A stretch of DNA of 58,604 nt from Bacillota bacterium (lineage in GTDB: Bacteria > Bacillota > DTU025): the NCBI GenBank assembly GCA_019136685.1, contig JAGVTS010000089.1, positions 1 through 58,604 of the forward strand, given 5' to 3'. Under the pieces are notes generated by a model. It was given only the letters and a program-made list of their open reading frames with translations. It had not been told where the DNA came from and did no database searches. Of this stretch, positions 33,623-41,846 are shown one piece after another (within the stretch, counting starts at the first letter, position 1; the number at the start of each line of letters is the position of its first letter). A program made the position numbers and the translations under genes.

Positions 33623-34240
33623 CTAGTATTCTAGACCCGCAGCCTGTTCATTCGCCCGACGCCTCCTCAGCGTCATCAGAAGCGACAGGACGTTCGAGCG
33701 CAGCCGGGCGCTCATGAGGAGAGTGGCAAGGGTCGTCTCAACGACCAGGTGGAATGACATGCCAAACTGCGCGTCGCCGAACACAGGCGAAACAGAGAAG
33801 GCCGGGGGTTGCCGACCCCGCCCCCATCGGGAACATGCCCACGCCGCGAAGGCCGACATGATCGTCCACAGTTCGCCGCAGGCGATGGCGGTCAGGGCCG
33901 CATCGCCCGTGCCGATCGAGAAATGCCAAGTAAGCTCTATCAGCCTGTGCCCGAGCGAGGCGGCGGATGTGATCACATTGGCCATTCGGCGTAGCCGTTC
34001 GACGGTCTCTGGAAGATCCGCCAACGTCCATCGAGCGACTGGGACGGTGGGAGGCGGTACGTCTCTGTGGTAGAAGGGTACTGAGACGAGGAAAGGCCAC
34101 GGCCATACACGGGCGGTTGCCCGAGTACGCCCCGAGTCCCGTGTGATGGATAGATCTAGTCTGAAAGGCCAGTACAGAATCACGGCAAACACGACTGCGA
34201 GCGCCGCGCCTACCCACAGCGCCACCTCTGCCCAGCGCAT
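33623..34240 (-). CDS. DUF2953 family membrane protein
   Basis: The 205-residue protein has an N-terminal helix (VALWVGAALAVVFAVILYW) and later hydrophobic stretches, and the basic C-terminus RRRANEQ. DUF2953 genes commonly sit directly upstream of ytfJ in Bacillota, as here; function unknown, but a sporulation role has been suggested by this linkage. ATG 34240 follows GCAGGAG; the GTG at 34249 is less likely. Confidence 0.75.
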   Translation of the reverse strand: MRWAEVALWVGAALAVVFAVILYWPFRLDLSITRDSGRTRATARVWPWPFLVSVPFYHRDVPPPTVPVARWTLADLPETVERLRRMANVITSAASLGHRLIELTWHFSIGTGDAALTAIACGELWTIMSAFAAWACSRWGRGRQPPAFSVSPVFGDAQFGMSFHLVVETTLATLLMSARLRSNVLSLLMTLRRRRANEQAAGLEY

Positions 34241-34285
34241 CAAAACCACTCCTGCTTGTATTTTGCTGCGCTGCGCGGGCGGTAT

Positions 34286-34816
34286 TCACTCGTCTTCTGA
34301 TTCGGGTAGCGGCGGCAGGTCCGAGAGCGAAGTGAGCCCAAGATACATGAGGAACTGTTGTGTTGTTCCGTACAGAACCGGCCTGCCCACACTGTTTCGC
34401 CTGCCCACCTCGGCGATGAGGCCGCGCTCTGTAAGCGTGGCGATGCTCGAGTCGGACGAGACACCGCGGATCCTGTCGATTTCGCCCCTGGTCACAGGTT
34501 GACGGTAAGCCACGATAGACAAAGTCTCGATAGACGCCGGCGACAGGGGCGCGGGACGTTGTCGTGCTGACAGGTTCTCTACAAAGGGGGCGTACTCCGG
34601 CCGGCTCATCAAGATGAATGAACCGTCTATGTCCGACAGGACGACGCCCGACTCTTTGCAGGAGTACCTATCTCGCAGCTGGCGAAGGAGTTTGGCGGTC
34701 GTGTCTTCATCTATCTGAACTGCTGCTGCTAAGTCCTTCACACTTAGAGGGAAGGATGCGGCAAACAAGATGGCCTCAATTGCCGCCTGCGCTTCGTGTA
34801 GGTTCGTTTGGCGCAC
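34286..34816 (-). CDS. scpB: Segregation and condensation protein B
   Basis: Regulatory partner in the SMC-ScpAB complex that organises the chromosome. The 176-residue chain shows two winged-helix domains, with LSIVAYRQPVTRGEIDRIRGV and LIAEVGRRNSVGRPVLYGTT, the family hallmark. It overlaps scpA by 41 bases, so the pair is translationally coupled. The start is GTG 34816, although the ribosome site is inside scpA and weak. Confidence 0.94.
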   Translation of the reverse strand: MRQTNLHEAQAAIEAILFAASFPLSVKDLAAAVQIDEDTTAKLLRQLRDRYSCKESGVVLSDIDGSFILMSRPEYAPFVENLSARQRPAPLSPASIETLSIVAYRQPVTRGEIDRIRGVSSDSSIATLTERGLIAEVGRRNSVGRPVLYGTTQQFLMYLGLTSLSDLPPLPESEDE

Positions 34817-35543
34817 CCCCCATCGCCTGTGATGTCGGGAACATCCAGATTTCTCCGAACGGCGCAGGTTGTGATGCCGATATGCGGCCGCGCCGTACCA
34901 ACTCCAGGACGGCCAGGATGGTAGAGACTAGCACATGACGGGATTTCGCACCGCCAAGGAACTCGAACATTCCCAGCTTTCCCCTGCGCGCCAGGCGTAC
35001 TAGCACCGCAACCATCTGGGTGGCGATGGGTATCTCGTCGGCCGGCAGGTACGGGAACTCCTCCGGGATACTTGACGATGCGTCCAGATACGCCTGGAGA
35101 AGATCCCGGCCTGTCACCCCCTCCACGGGATTGGACCTGACAGTGGGTGTCGGCAAGGGACGTGGAGGACGCGTGTACATGCGGGACCCCACTGCTTCCA
35201 GGCTCCGAAGGAGGCGTGCCGCATCGCGGTACCTGCGATAATCTACAAGACGGGCGACGAGCTCAGCGCGTGGGTCCGGCATTTCCTCCGCGGCAGCTCC
35301 AAGCTGCTCGGTAACTTCATCGGGTGGAAGTAGCGCTCTCACCTTAATGTACAGGAGCGTCACCGCCACCATCAGAAACTCAGCTGCCTGGTCGATGTCG
35401 AGCCATTCCATGGCGGACACCTGCTCGAGGTAGTCGTCGGCGATATCGCTGATCGACACCTCGCATATGTCGATCTGTTTCTTCTCTATCAGCGAGAGCA
35501 GCAGATCGAGCGGCCCGGAGAAGCCCTCGGTATCTACTTTCAT
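34776..35543 (-). CDS. scpA: Segregation and condensation protein A (kleisin)
   Basis: Kleisin subunit bridging the SMC heads. The 255-residue protein begins FSGPLDLLLSLIEKKQIDI after an ATG, then DQAAEFLMVAVTLLYIKVRALLP, both hallmark segments; its C-terminal winged helix binds the SMC head. The ATG (35543) overlaps the trpS stop by four bases (ATGA). Order trpS-scpA-scpB is typical in Clostridia. Confidence 0.95.
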   Translation of the reverse strand: MKVDTEGFSGPLDLLLSLIEKKQIDICEVSISDIADDYLEQVSAMEWLDIDQAAEFLMVAVTLLYIKVRALLPPDEVTEQLGAAAEEMPDPRAELVARLVDYRRYRDAARLLRSLEAVGSRMYTRPPRPLPTPTVRSNPVEGVTGRDLLQAYLDASSSIPEEFPYLPADEIPIATQMVAVLVRLARRGKLGMFEFLGGAKSRHVLVSTILAVLELVRRGRISASQPAPFGEIWMFPTSQAMGGAPNEPTRSAGGN

Positions 35544-36520
35544 ATCTTCATGGCCGAGCGGACTTCCTCAAGGGTACGGGCTGCTATAGGCCTGGCGCGC
35601 ATCGCGCCGTCGGCAAGGATTGACTCGATCAACCCGGGAGTGGCTTCAAGCTGCCGTCTCCGCTCGTGAATGGGGGCAAGCACCGAGATGAGCGTATCGG
35701 CAAGCTGCCGCTTACACGCCACGCAGCCAATTCTCGCCCCTTCGCATTCTCCCCTGCGCTCCTCCGCCGCCTCAGGCGTGAACGCCGAGTGGTATGCGAA
35801 CACCGTGCACACATCCGGGTGCCCCGGGTCGCTTTTGTGTATCCTGGCGGGGTCAGTGACCATTGACTTCACAGCCTCGCGTATTTTCTCCGGCGGATCG
35901 GCGATCTGAATGGTGTTTCCATAGCTCTTGCTCATCTTGCGACCGTCTGTGCCCGGCAGCACAGCGACCTTGCTGAGCTTGGCCTGGGGTTCGGGGAATA
36001 CCGGCGAGTACATGTAGTTGAACCTGCGAGCAATCTCCCGTGCCAGCTCCAAGTGGGGTAACTGATCTTCGCCCACGGGTACCGTGTCGGACTTATAGAT
36101 CAGTATGTCGGTGGCCATCAACACGGGGTAGCCCAGGAATCCGTATGTGGTTATCTCTCTTCCGGAGAGCTGTTGCAGTTGCTCTTTGTAGGTAGGGCAC
36201 CGTTCGAGCCAGCCGAGAGGTGTGATCATTGATAGCAATAAGTGCAGTTCCGCGTGCTCCTTCACGTCAGACTGGCGGATGACGATGGAGCGCTCCGGAT
36301 CAATGCCCGCCGCGATGAAGTCAATGAGCACCTGCCGGGTGTACTCGCGGACCATCGACGTATCTTGGTATCCTGTGGTGAGAGCATGCCAATCGACCGC
36401 CGCGAAGATGCAATCGTAGTCCTCCTGCAGTCGAACCCAGTTGTTCAGCGCTCCGGCCAAGTTGCCCAGGTGAAGCATTCCCGTGGGCCTCATCCCGCTG
36501 AATATCCGGCCTTTCTTCAA
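35540..36520 (-). CDS. trpS: Tryptophanyl-tRNA synthetase
   Basis: Charges tRNA-Trp (the tRNA is at 8.5 kb). The 326-residue class I enzyme has the HIGH-like GMRPTGMLHLGN and the KMSKS motif in GRKMSKSYGN, with FAAVDWHALT and the anticodon-binding C-terminus. The TTG at 36520 (MKKGRIFSG) is preferred over the GTG at 36529 because AGAGGGTGG lies just upstream. No T-box leader is seen before it. Confidence 0.95.
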   Translation of the reverse strand: MKKGRIFSGMRPTGMLHLGNLAGALNNWVRLQEDYDCIFAAVDWHALTTGYQDTSMVREYTRQVLIDFIAAGIDPERSIVIRQSDVKEHAELHLLLSMITPLGWLERCPTYKEQLQQLSGREITTYGFLGYPVLMATDILIYKSDTVPVGEDQLPHLELAREIARRFNYMYSPVFPEPQAKLSKVAVLPGTDGRKMSKSYGNTIQIADPPEKIREAVKSMVTDPARIHKSDPGHPDVCTVFAYHSAFTPEAAEERRGECEGARIGCVACKRQLADTLISVLAPIHERRRQLEATPGLIESILADGAMRARPIAARTLEEVRSAMKI

Positions 36521-36532
36521 CCAAACCACCCT

Positions 36533-37150
36533 CTACATAATTGCTCGGTACAATGCCCCGACGATTGGGACGAGAATCCATCTCGATAGCGGCGTCATGA
36601 TGAACAACAAGAGAATGATGTACGAGTACTGTTCCAGTCGATAGTAGACCCTTGCCGCGTCGCCCCGAAGTACGGCAGCAAGTATCTTCGAGCCGTCCAG
36701 CGGCGGAATGGGTATCAAGTTGAATACAGCTAACCCGAGATTGATCCATACCCCCTGATCGAGGGCCACGATGGCAAACGCGATCGCCTCATGCCGAAAC
36801 CCATACGTACCATATATAAGCTTGATAATGGCCGACAGGAGTATGGCCAGGACGATGTTGGCCCCTGGGCCGGCCAGGCTGACCATGACCATCCCCGCCT
36901 CGCGGTTGGCCAGGTTCATCGGGTTGACCCTCACAGGTTTCGCCCAGCCAAACCGTCTGGTGAGCACCAATGCCAGAAGGCCTACGGGGTCCAGGTGCGC
37001 CAGGGGGTTAAGCGTAAGGCGTCCTTCCCACCTGGGAGTGCCGTCTCCCAATTTCACCGCGGCCCAGGCATGCGCGTACTCATGCACCGACAGCGCAAGC
37101 AGGAGGATGGGCAGGGTCATCAGGAAATACAGAAGATCATTGCCACTCAA
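36533..37150 (-). CDS. Site-2 protease family membrane metalloprotease (M50)
   Basis: Intramembrane zinc protease of the short YwhC/SpoIVFB-like type. The 205-residue protein has the HEYAHAW zinc motif (about 24-30) and a second conserved block NLIPIPPLDGSK (third ligand Asp), and four or five helices. The TTG at 37150 (MSGNDLLYF) is preferred, with GGGGAGG eight bases upstream. Substrate unknown. It precedes trpS directly. Confidence 0.9.
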   Translation of the reverse strand: MSGNDLLYFLMTLPILLLALSVHEYAHAWAAVKLGDGTPRWEGRLTLNPLAHLDPVGLLALVLTRRFGWAKPVRVNPMNLANREAGMVMVSLAGPGANIVLAILLSAIIKLIYGTYGFRHEAIAFAIVALDQGVWINLGLAVFNLIPIPPLDGSKILAAVLRGDAARVYYRLEQYSYIILLLFIMTPLSRWILVPIVGALYRAIM

Positions 37151-37173
37151 TGGCGCCACCTCCCCTGCGCTCG

Positions 37174-37202
37174 ATTATAGCATAGACCATCGTCAGGTGG
37201 AA
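37174..37202 (-). promoter_or_regulatory. Putative promoter of the M50 protease-trpS-scpAB transcript
   Basis: Perfect -10 TATAAT (37174-37179) with a weak -35 TTCCAC (37197-37202) at 17-base spacing on the minus strand, 24 bases before the protease start. Confidence 0.5.
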
Positions 37203-38317
37203 ACCGGGCAAGCCGCTGGGTATGGCGGCGTCTTGCCGTTTTCGTGCACGTTGGCCAACAACAAGTCAACGAATGCTTCGAGCCTAGTATCGAAGCCGAC
37301 GTCGGCCGTATGCTCGTCCACAGCAAGCGACATTACTGGGATGCCTTCAGCCAGGCTCACACTTGGAAGGATGCTTTGGGCCACAATCTCGGGCATACAT
37401 GTCATGGGCGCCAGGTGCACTACCCCATGCAGGCCCAACCGCGCCATCTCGACTGAGTGCCCCACGCTTTCAACCCCATGCCCTCCCACGAAATGCCTCA
37501 GGTAGGGGCGCGACCATGATAGGACATCGGGCTTTGGTATCCACCGGGCTATGTCGCACACCACGTGCGATTCGATCCAATGGGAGAATGTGAGCGGCTG
37601 TACGACCTGGGCGCCCAGCCGGCCCAGCTTCTTGCACACATCCATATTCACCGCTGGTTCCATAACAACGTATATTTCGCCCACAACTCCCACGTGTACT
37701 GCCTGTCGCGGCGTGACCTCGATGCAGCCTTCCACGTCGTGAAGCGTCTGCTCCGCCACGTGCCGCACGTCATCGCACGTTTCAGCCGCGTCGAGCAGTG
37801 CAAGTCCACGCCCTATGTATGCGTCCACATCTCCCGGGCTGACTTCGCGCCATCGCGCCATGTTGGCTGCCTGGTCCAGCGCGTCCACCGCCTGAAACTT
37901 GGCCCACGCAAGTCGGCTTGCCTCCAGCACGTGCCCGAGGGTGGCTCGGCGTTTGATTGTTCTGACCACGTTCGCGAATCCCCGAAAATCCGACCGTGGA
38001 GGTTCTACCACGATCAGCTGAGCATTGCAGCCCGCTCTGGCCAGTGCGCGCCTCTGAAGCTCACAGTAGTATCCCAACCGGCAGGGTCCGATTCCACCAG
38101 CCATGAGGATCGTGTCGGCTCCCAGTTCAACCGCTTCGATGAAGTTGCCCATGGTAACCTTCAGAGGAAGACACGCGCCGTCAGGGGTGTGACTCGCTCC
38201 AATAGACAGTGTCCTTTTCGTGGTGGGAGGCGGAGTGATGACATCATGTCCGAGCGAAGATAGGAATGCCTTAGCGGGTATCCACAGGTTGCCCAGATGT
38301 GGGAAGGTGACTCGCAT
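37193..38317 (-). CDS. Acyl-CoA dehydratase activase-related protein (DUF2229), gene A
   Basis: A 374-residue protein of the DUF2229 type found in (R)-2-hydroxyacyl-CoA dehydratase activator systems, with conserved cysteines in DGACLPLK, GPCRLGYY and MTCMPE and a C-terminal DTRLEAFVD segment shared with its upstream neighbour. No ASKHA ATPase domain is attached, unlike full HgdC activators. It overlaps the preceding gene by 47 bases. Function unproven; iron-sulfur binding is likely from the cysteines. Confidence 0.75.
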   Translation of the reverse strand: MRVTFPHLGNLWIPAKAFLSSLGHDVITPPPTTKRTLSIGASHTPDGACLPLKVTMGNFIEAVELGADTILMAGGIGPCRLGYYCELQRRALARAGCNAQLIVVEPPRSDFRGFANVVRTIKRRATLGHVLEASRLAWAKFQAVDALDQAANMARWREVSPGDVDAYIGRGLALLDAAETCDDVRHVAEQTLHDVEGCIEVTPRQAVHVGVVGEIYVVMEPAVNMDVCKKLGRLGAQVVQPLTFSHWIESHVVCDIARWIPKPDVLSWSRPYLRHFVGGHGVESVGHSVEMARLGLHGVVHLAPMTCMPEIVAQSILPSVSLAEGIPVMSLAVDEHTADVGFDTRLEAFVDLLLANVHENGKTPPYPAACPVST

Positions 38318-39260
38318 GTTCGCACTTCCTCATTGCGACTGTGTCGATGAATGCCTCCAGGCGCGTAGAGAGCCCGGCCTCTGCCGAGTGCTCGTCGATG
38401 TTGATGCACAGCAGAGGAGTGCAGTTCCGCTCACTCGCCTCATACTGAATGACCTCAGCGATGAATGATTCCGGCCCGCAGCCGAAACTCATCAAGTGTA
38501 CGACCCCGTCCACCTCGCCGGTGTCGAGCCATCGGGACGCCACTCCCAGCAGCCGACGACCGTACGTCCAGAAGAGGCGCTTGGCCCCGCGCCTGGCGCG
38601 CTGCCGCTCCCATCCGGCGGTCTCCCGGTGCGAATAGGAGCCGGCCGTCACAGGCGCAGCCCCGAGCCGTCGGATCTTGTTGATTAGGTCCAGGCTTATG
38701 TACGGATCGTTGAGGTTGTAGTCATGCCCCAGAACACCTATGCGAATTGTGTCGATGCCTGCTCTCTCCAGCCCGTCCCCTGGCCGCCTGCCGGCACGCC
38801 GAAAGGTCATCCTCATGGACCTGGCCAACGCAGTCGCCACGCGCCCCCTGCTCACGCATAGCGCCGGTCCGAGCTGAGCGATTGACCGTACCGTCGTCCC
38901 AAGTCCTCGCGACAGGTCGATGCACGGATCCACTATCCTGGGCGCGCCCGGCACCCTGGCACGTATCATGTCGGGCAATCCCATCAGCTTGGGGCAGATG
39001 AACGCCCCACGCTCAATGCTGACGAATCTCGGAACGAACAGTGCATCTACTTTGCCTGCGAGATAGGCAACATGCCCGAAGAAGGCCTTGACCGGAAGGC
39101 AGGCCTCGTCCACGCAGATCTCCAGCCCCGCCTGGAGGATTTGCTTGTTGGTCACAGGAGAAAGCATGGTACGGGCGTCGCACTGGCGCAGGAACTCGAG
39201 CATCAAGGCGCCGTACTCGTGGAAGAGGAGGCCGCGCGGCACTCCCACCACCACGCTCAT
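38271..39260 (-). CDS. Acyl-CoA dehydratase activase-related protein (DUF2229), gene B
   Basis: The 329-residue protein starts VGVPRGLLFHEYGA and has cysteine motifs in DEACLPVK and SFGCGPESF plus the same DEHSAEAGLSTRLEAFID block as gene A. It therefore is the paralogous half of a two-gene activase-like pair. Its ATG overlaps the spoVAE stop by four bases, implying translational coupling to the spoVA operon. Role in sporulation is inference only. Confidence 0.78.
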   Translation of the reverse strand: MSVVVGVPRGLLFHEYGALMLEFLRQCDARTMLSPVTNKQILQAGLEICVDEACLPVKAFFGHVAYLAGKVDALFVPRFVSIERGAFICPKLMGLPDMIRARVPGAPRIVDPCIDLSRGLGTTVRSIAQLGPALCVSRGRVATALARSMRMTFRRAGRRPGDGLERAGIDTIRIGVLGHDYNLNDPYISLDLINKIRRLGAAPVTAGSYSHRETAGWERQRARRGAKRLFWTYGRRLLGVASRWLDTGEVDGVVHLMSFGCGPESFIAEVIQYEASERNCTPLLCINIDEHSAEAGLSTRLEAFIDTVAMRKCEHASHLPTSGQPVDTR

Positions 39261-39607
39261 GCCCTCGGATTCGCGACGAGAGCTATCAGGGCAGAGAAGA
39301 ATACAGCGGTGGCCACTCCCAACCCCGTGAACTCGAAAGCCCCGGTGAACAGCCCGATCACTCCCAATCTTCGTGCCTCTAGCAAAGATCCGCGACTGAT
39401 GGAGTGTCCGAAGCCGGACACCGGCACTAGCGCTCCGGCGCCTGCAAATTCCACCAGCCGGTCATAGACTCCGAACCCCGATAGGACGGCCCCGACCACA
39501 ACAAACAGCACCAACATGTGCGCCGGCTGAATCTTGGCGATGTCCAGCATAGCCTGGCCGACGGCACAGATGGCGCCTCCAACAAGAAACGCGATTACGT
39601 AGTCCGT
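39257..39607 (-). CDS. spoVAE: SpoVAE, apparently starting at ACG
   Basis: Membrane protein of the spore dipicolinic-acid channel. The family's N-terminal helix is encoded upstream of the first ordinary start: DYVIAFLVGGAICAVGQAML precedes an ATG at 39550, which would give only 97 residues. Going upstream, the same frame is open from the spoVAD stop (39635) and contains no ATG/GTG/TTG; GGAGGG lies seven bases before an ACG at 39607. With that start the protein is 116 residues, the usual SpoVAE length, with AHMLVLFVVVGAVL and SGFGHSISRG typical. Overlaps activase-like gene B by four bases. Confidence 0.9.
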   Translation of the reverse strand, partial: TDYVIAFLVGGAICAVGQAMLDIAKIQPAHMLVLFVVVGAVLSGFGVYDRLVEFAGAGALVPVSGFGHSISRGSLLEARRLGVIGLFTGAFEFTGLGVATAVFFSALIALVANPRA

Positions 39608-39634
39608 GTGTCTTCCCTCCAGTCTGTCAGCGAA

Positions 39635-40642
39635 TCAGAGCTGAAGTGCAATCGCATTGGCGATGCAGGGTACCGACTCGCCTTGTTGCCACGTGAGCGA
39701 GGATAGCAGAGCGCCTGTGGCCACGACCAGGGCCCGCTTGATCTCGCCCTCGCACATCCTCTTCCACACGAAGCCATCCATTACCAGCGCCGAGCAGGCG
39801 CAACCACTGCCCCCCACACCTGTTCCACGCACACCCTGAAACAGCATGACACCGCCGTCAGCGTAGTTATCGCCCAGAGGCACCCCCCGGCGTTGCATCA
39901 GTTCGAGCAGGATCTGCGCTCCCACACTGCCCAGGTCGCCGGTGATGATCACATCGTAGAACGCGGGATCGCGCCCGGTGTCGGCCAAGTGACTGAAGAT
40001 CGTTTCGGCCGCGGCAGGCGCCATAGCCGGGCCCATCTGGTTGGGATCCTTGGTGCCCATGTCTATTACCCGGCCCAGGGTAGCTTCGGTGATCTTGACC
40101 TTTCCTCCCGATTGTCCCACCAGCACAGCCCCTGCTCCGGTCGCGGTGTACTGCGAGGTGGACTTCCGCTGGATGTTGAGCTCTATCGGGTATCTGAACT
40201 GCCGTTCGGCTGTTTGGTAGTGGCTGCTGGTGGCGGCCAGCGCCAGATCTGCGAACCCTGCGTCGACGAGGGTCGCAGCCAGGGTCAGACTCTGGACCGA
40301 TGTGGAGCAGGCGCCGTACACGCCGATAAACGGCATTCCCAGGTCTTCTGCAACGAAGCTGGCTGTGACTATCTGGTTGAGCAGATCGCCTGCTATGAAG
40401 TAATCCACCTGTTCAGGCCGGACGGCGGCTTGCTTGAGCACTATCTTGACCGCATCTCCCATGAATCGCCTTTCGGCTTTCTCAGATGTGCGCTCGCCGA
40501 ACATGTCGTCCGGGACCACTTCATCGAACCACCGGGCCATAGGCCCCCGGCTCTCCATGGGCCCGGCAACTGTTCCAGCGGTCACGATCACCGGAGGCGT
40601 CGCAAACCGCACGGTGTTCTTGCCGATCCTCCTAGTTGCCAT
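39635..40642 (-). CDS. spoVAD: SpoVAD
   Basis: Thiolase-fold protein that binds dipicolinic acid and delivers it to the spore core channel. The 335-residue chain starts TRRIGKNTVRFATPPVIV and has GACSTSVQ, where a thiolase catalytic cysteine sits, and a conserved C-terminal GALLSSLTWQQGESVPCIANAI. ATG 40642 follows GGGGGTGAACC. Located between spoVAC (3-base gap) and spoVAE (27-base gap) on one transcript. Confidence 0.96.
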   Translation of the reverse strand: MATRRIGKNTVRFATPPVIVTAGTVAGPMESRGPMARWFDEVVPDDMFGERTSEKAERRFMGDAVKIVLKQAAVRPEQVDYFIAGDLLNQIVTASFVAEDLGMPFIGVYGACSTSVQSLTLAATLVDAGFADLALAATSSHYQTAERQFRYPIELNIQRKSTSQYTATGAGAVLVGQSGGKVKITEATLGRVIDMGTKDPNQMGPAMAPAAAETIFSHLADTGRDPAFYDVIITGDLGSVGAQILLELMQRRGVPLGDNYADGGVMLFQGVRGTGVGGSGCACSALVMDGFVWKRMCEGEIKRALVVATGALLSSLTWQQGESVPCIANAIALQL

Positions 40643-40645
40643 GGT

Positions 40646-41113
40646 TCACCCCCGCGAAAGCCACTTGATGAGCGCAACGCCCACTCCCGCCAGGATTCCG
40701 TACACCAGCACAGGCCCGGCAATGATGAACATCTTCGCTCCCATGCCCAGAACATAGCCTTCGCGCTTGAAGTCCATGGCGGCGGCGGCTACAGTGTTGG
40801 CAAACCCGGTTATAGGGACCGCGGCCCCGGCTCCGGCGAACTCACCTATGTGGTGATATATGGATAGCCCCGTGAGAACCACGCCAATTAGGATCATCGT
40901 GGCGAGCGTGGGCCCGACCGCCTCGTCACCGGTCATGCCGGACGCAATGAAGGCGTTCATGACCGCCTGTCCTAGCGTGCATATGAGGCCGCCCACCACA
41001 AACGCCACCGCGATGTTCCGCGCCAGCTGTGGCCGCGGCACTATAGACGACGCCAGTTTCTGATACTTGGCCCTGTCGTCTGCCTTCTTCTTCATTGCTC
41101 CGGGGCTTGCCAA
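40646..41113 (-). CDS. spoVAC: SpoVAC
   Basis: Membrane component of the spore DPA channel, mechanosensitive in Bacillus. About 155 residues, with helices around NIAVAFVVGGLICTLGQAV, TMILIGVVLTGLSIY, GAAVPITGFANTV and IAGPVLVYGILAGVGVALI. The start is unsettled: TTG 41113 has GGGGGTGA about ten bases upstream and is preferred; GTG 41125 overlaps the ribosome site, ATG 41095 has it too close. First gene of the spoVA operon, with a consensus sigma-G promoter 26 bases upstream. Confidence 0.94.
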   Translation of the reverse strand: MASPGAMKKKADDRAKYQKLASSIVPRPQLARNIAVAFVVGGLICTLGQAVMNAFIASGMTGDEAVGPTLATMILIGVVLTGLSIYHHIGEFAGAGAAVPITGFANTVAAAAMDFKREGYVLGMGAKMFIIAGPVLVYGILAGVGVALIKWLSRG

Positions 41114-41138
41114 TGTGGAAGTCACCCCCTGCGTCAGC

Positions 41139-41168
41139 TAGTATGCGACGCGCCGGGAGCTTTCATTC
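41139..41168 (-). promoter_or_regulatory. Sigma-G promoter of the spoVA operon
   Basis: Minus strand: -35 GAATG (41164-41168), exactly 18 bases, -10 CATACTA (41139-41145), matching GMATR-N18-CATNMTA at every position. The -35 overlaps the stop codon of sigF. The spoVA operon is a known sigma-G target in Bacillus. Confidence 0.85.
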
Positions 41169-41846
41169 ACCAGCCATGCTGCGCCTTAGCTCGCGGAGGG
41201 CAGCTTTTTCGATCCGGTGAGCCTGTGGCTGCGAGATCCCAAGAGCCTTCGCCACTTGGGCCTGCGTGCGTTCCTCGAAGAAGCGCATGACGATAACAGC
41301 CTGCGCGTCAGCGCCTAGACGGCTTAGCGCGTTTTTCAGCACGAGTGAATCACACACGCCTTCGTCAGGCATCGGCTCGCCTGGTATTGCATCAAGGAGC
41401 GACAGGCCATCCGACGCGATGTACGCGGGTTCATCGAGGGAGCGGATGGGCGCATCAGAGTCCATGGCGAAGGCGACATCGGCCGGAGAAACGCCAAGCC
41501 TTGCCGCTATCTGTGAAACGTTTGGATCGCAACCGAGTTCTGCAACCAGTGCGCCGTGCGCCTGCCGGCACCTCTGGCCGAGTTCGCGCACGGGTCGCGG
41601 TATGTGAAGTGGGCCTGAGCCTCTGAGATACGCCCGGATCTCGGAGATTATGAGGGGAACCGCGTAGGTCGTGAAAGCCGTCTGGCGCGTCGGGTCATAA
41701 GTGCGCATAGCTCGAACCAGGCCGACGCAGCCGGCCTGGTACAGATCCGCCAATTCCGCACGGCCTGCGAACCTCTTTGCGATATACATCGCAAGCCCGG
41801 CGTGCCTACGGATATCGGTATCGCTCAGTCCGTCCTCGGACGGCAT
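41163..41846 (-). CDS. sigF: Sporulation sigma factor F
   Basis: First forespore-specific sigma factor. The 227-residue protein shows region 2 (LADLYQAGCVGLVRAMRTYDPTRQTAFTTYA), region 3 and a region-4 helix-turn-helix. The region-4 helix reads AQVAKALGISQPQAHRIEKAALRELR, where the usual family has QAQVSRLEK, so some promoter contacts may differ. Its ATG shares one base with the spoIIAB stop (TGATG). Held inactive by SpoIIAB until SpoIIAA is dephosphorylated. Confidence 0.95.
   Translation of the reverse strand: MPSEDGLSDTDIRRHAGLAMYIAKRFAGRAELADLYQAGCVGLVRAMRTYDPTRQTAFTTYAVPLIISEIRAYLRGSGPLHIPRPVRELGQRCRQAHGALVAELGCDPNVSQIAARLGVSPADVAFAMDSDAPIRSLDEPAYIASDGLSLLDAIPGEPMPDEGVCDSLVLKNALSRLGADAQAVIVMRFFEERTQAQVAKALGISQPQAHRIEKAALRELRRSMAGE

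Noticed and set aside
37565..38263. 232-residue plus-strand frame opposite the DUF2229 gene
   Set aside because: No ribosome site; the minus strand holds a family protein with conserved cysteines.
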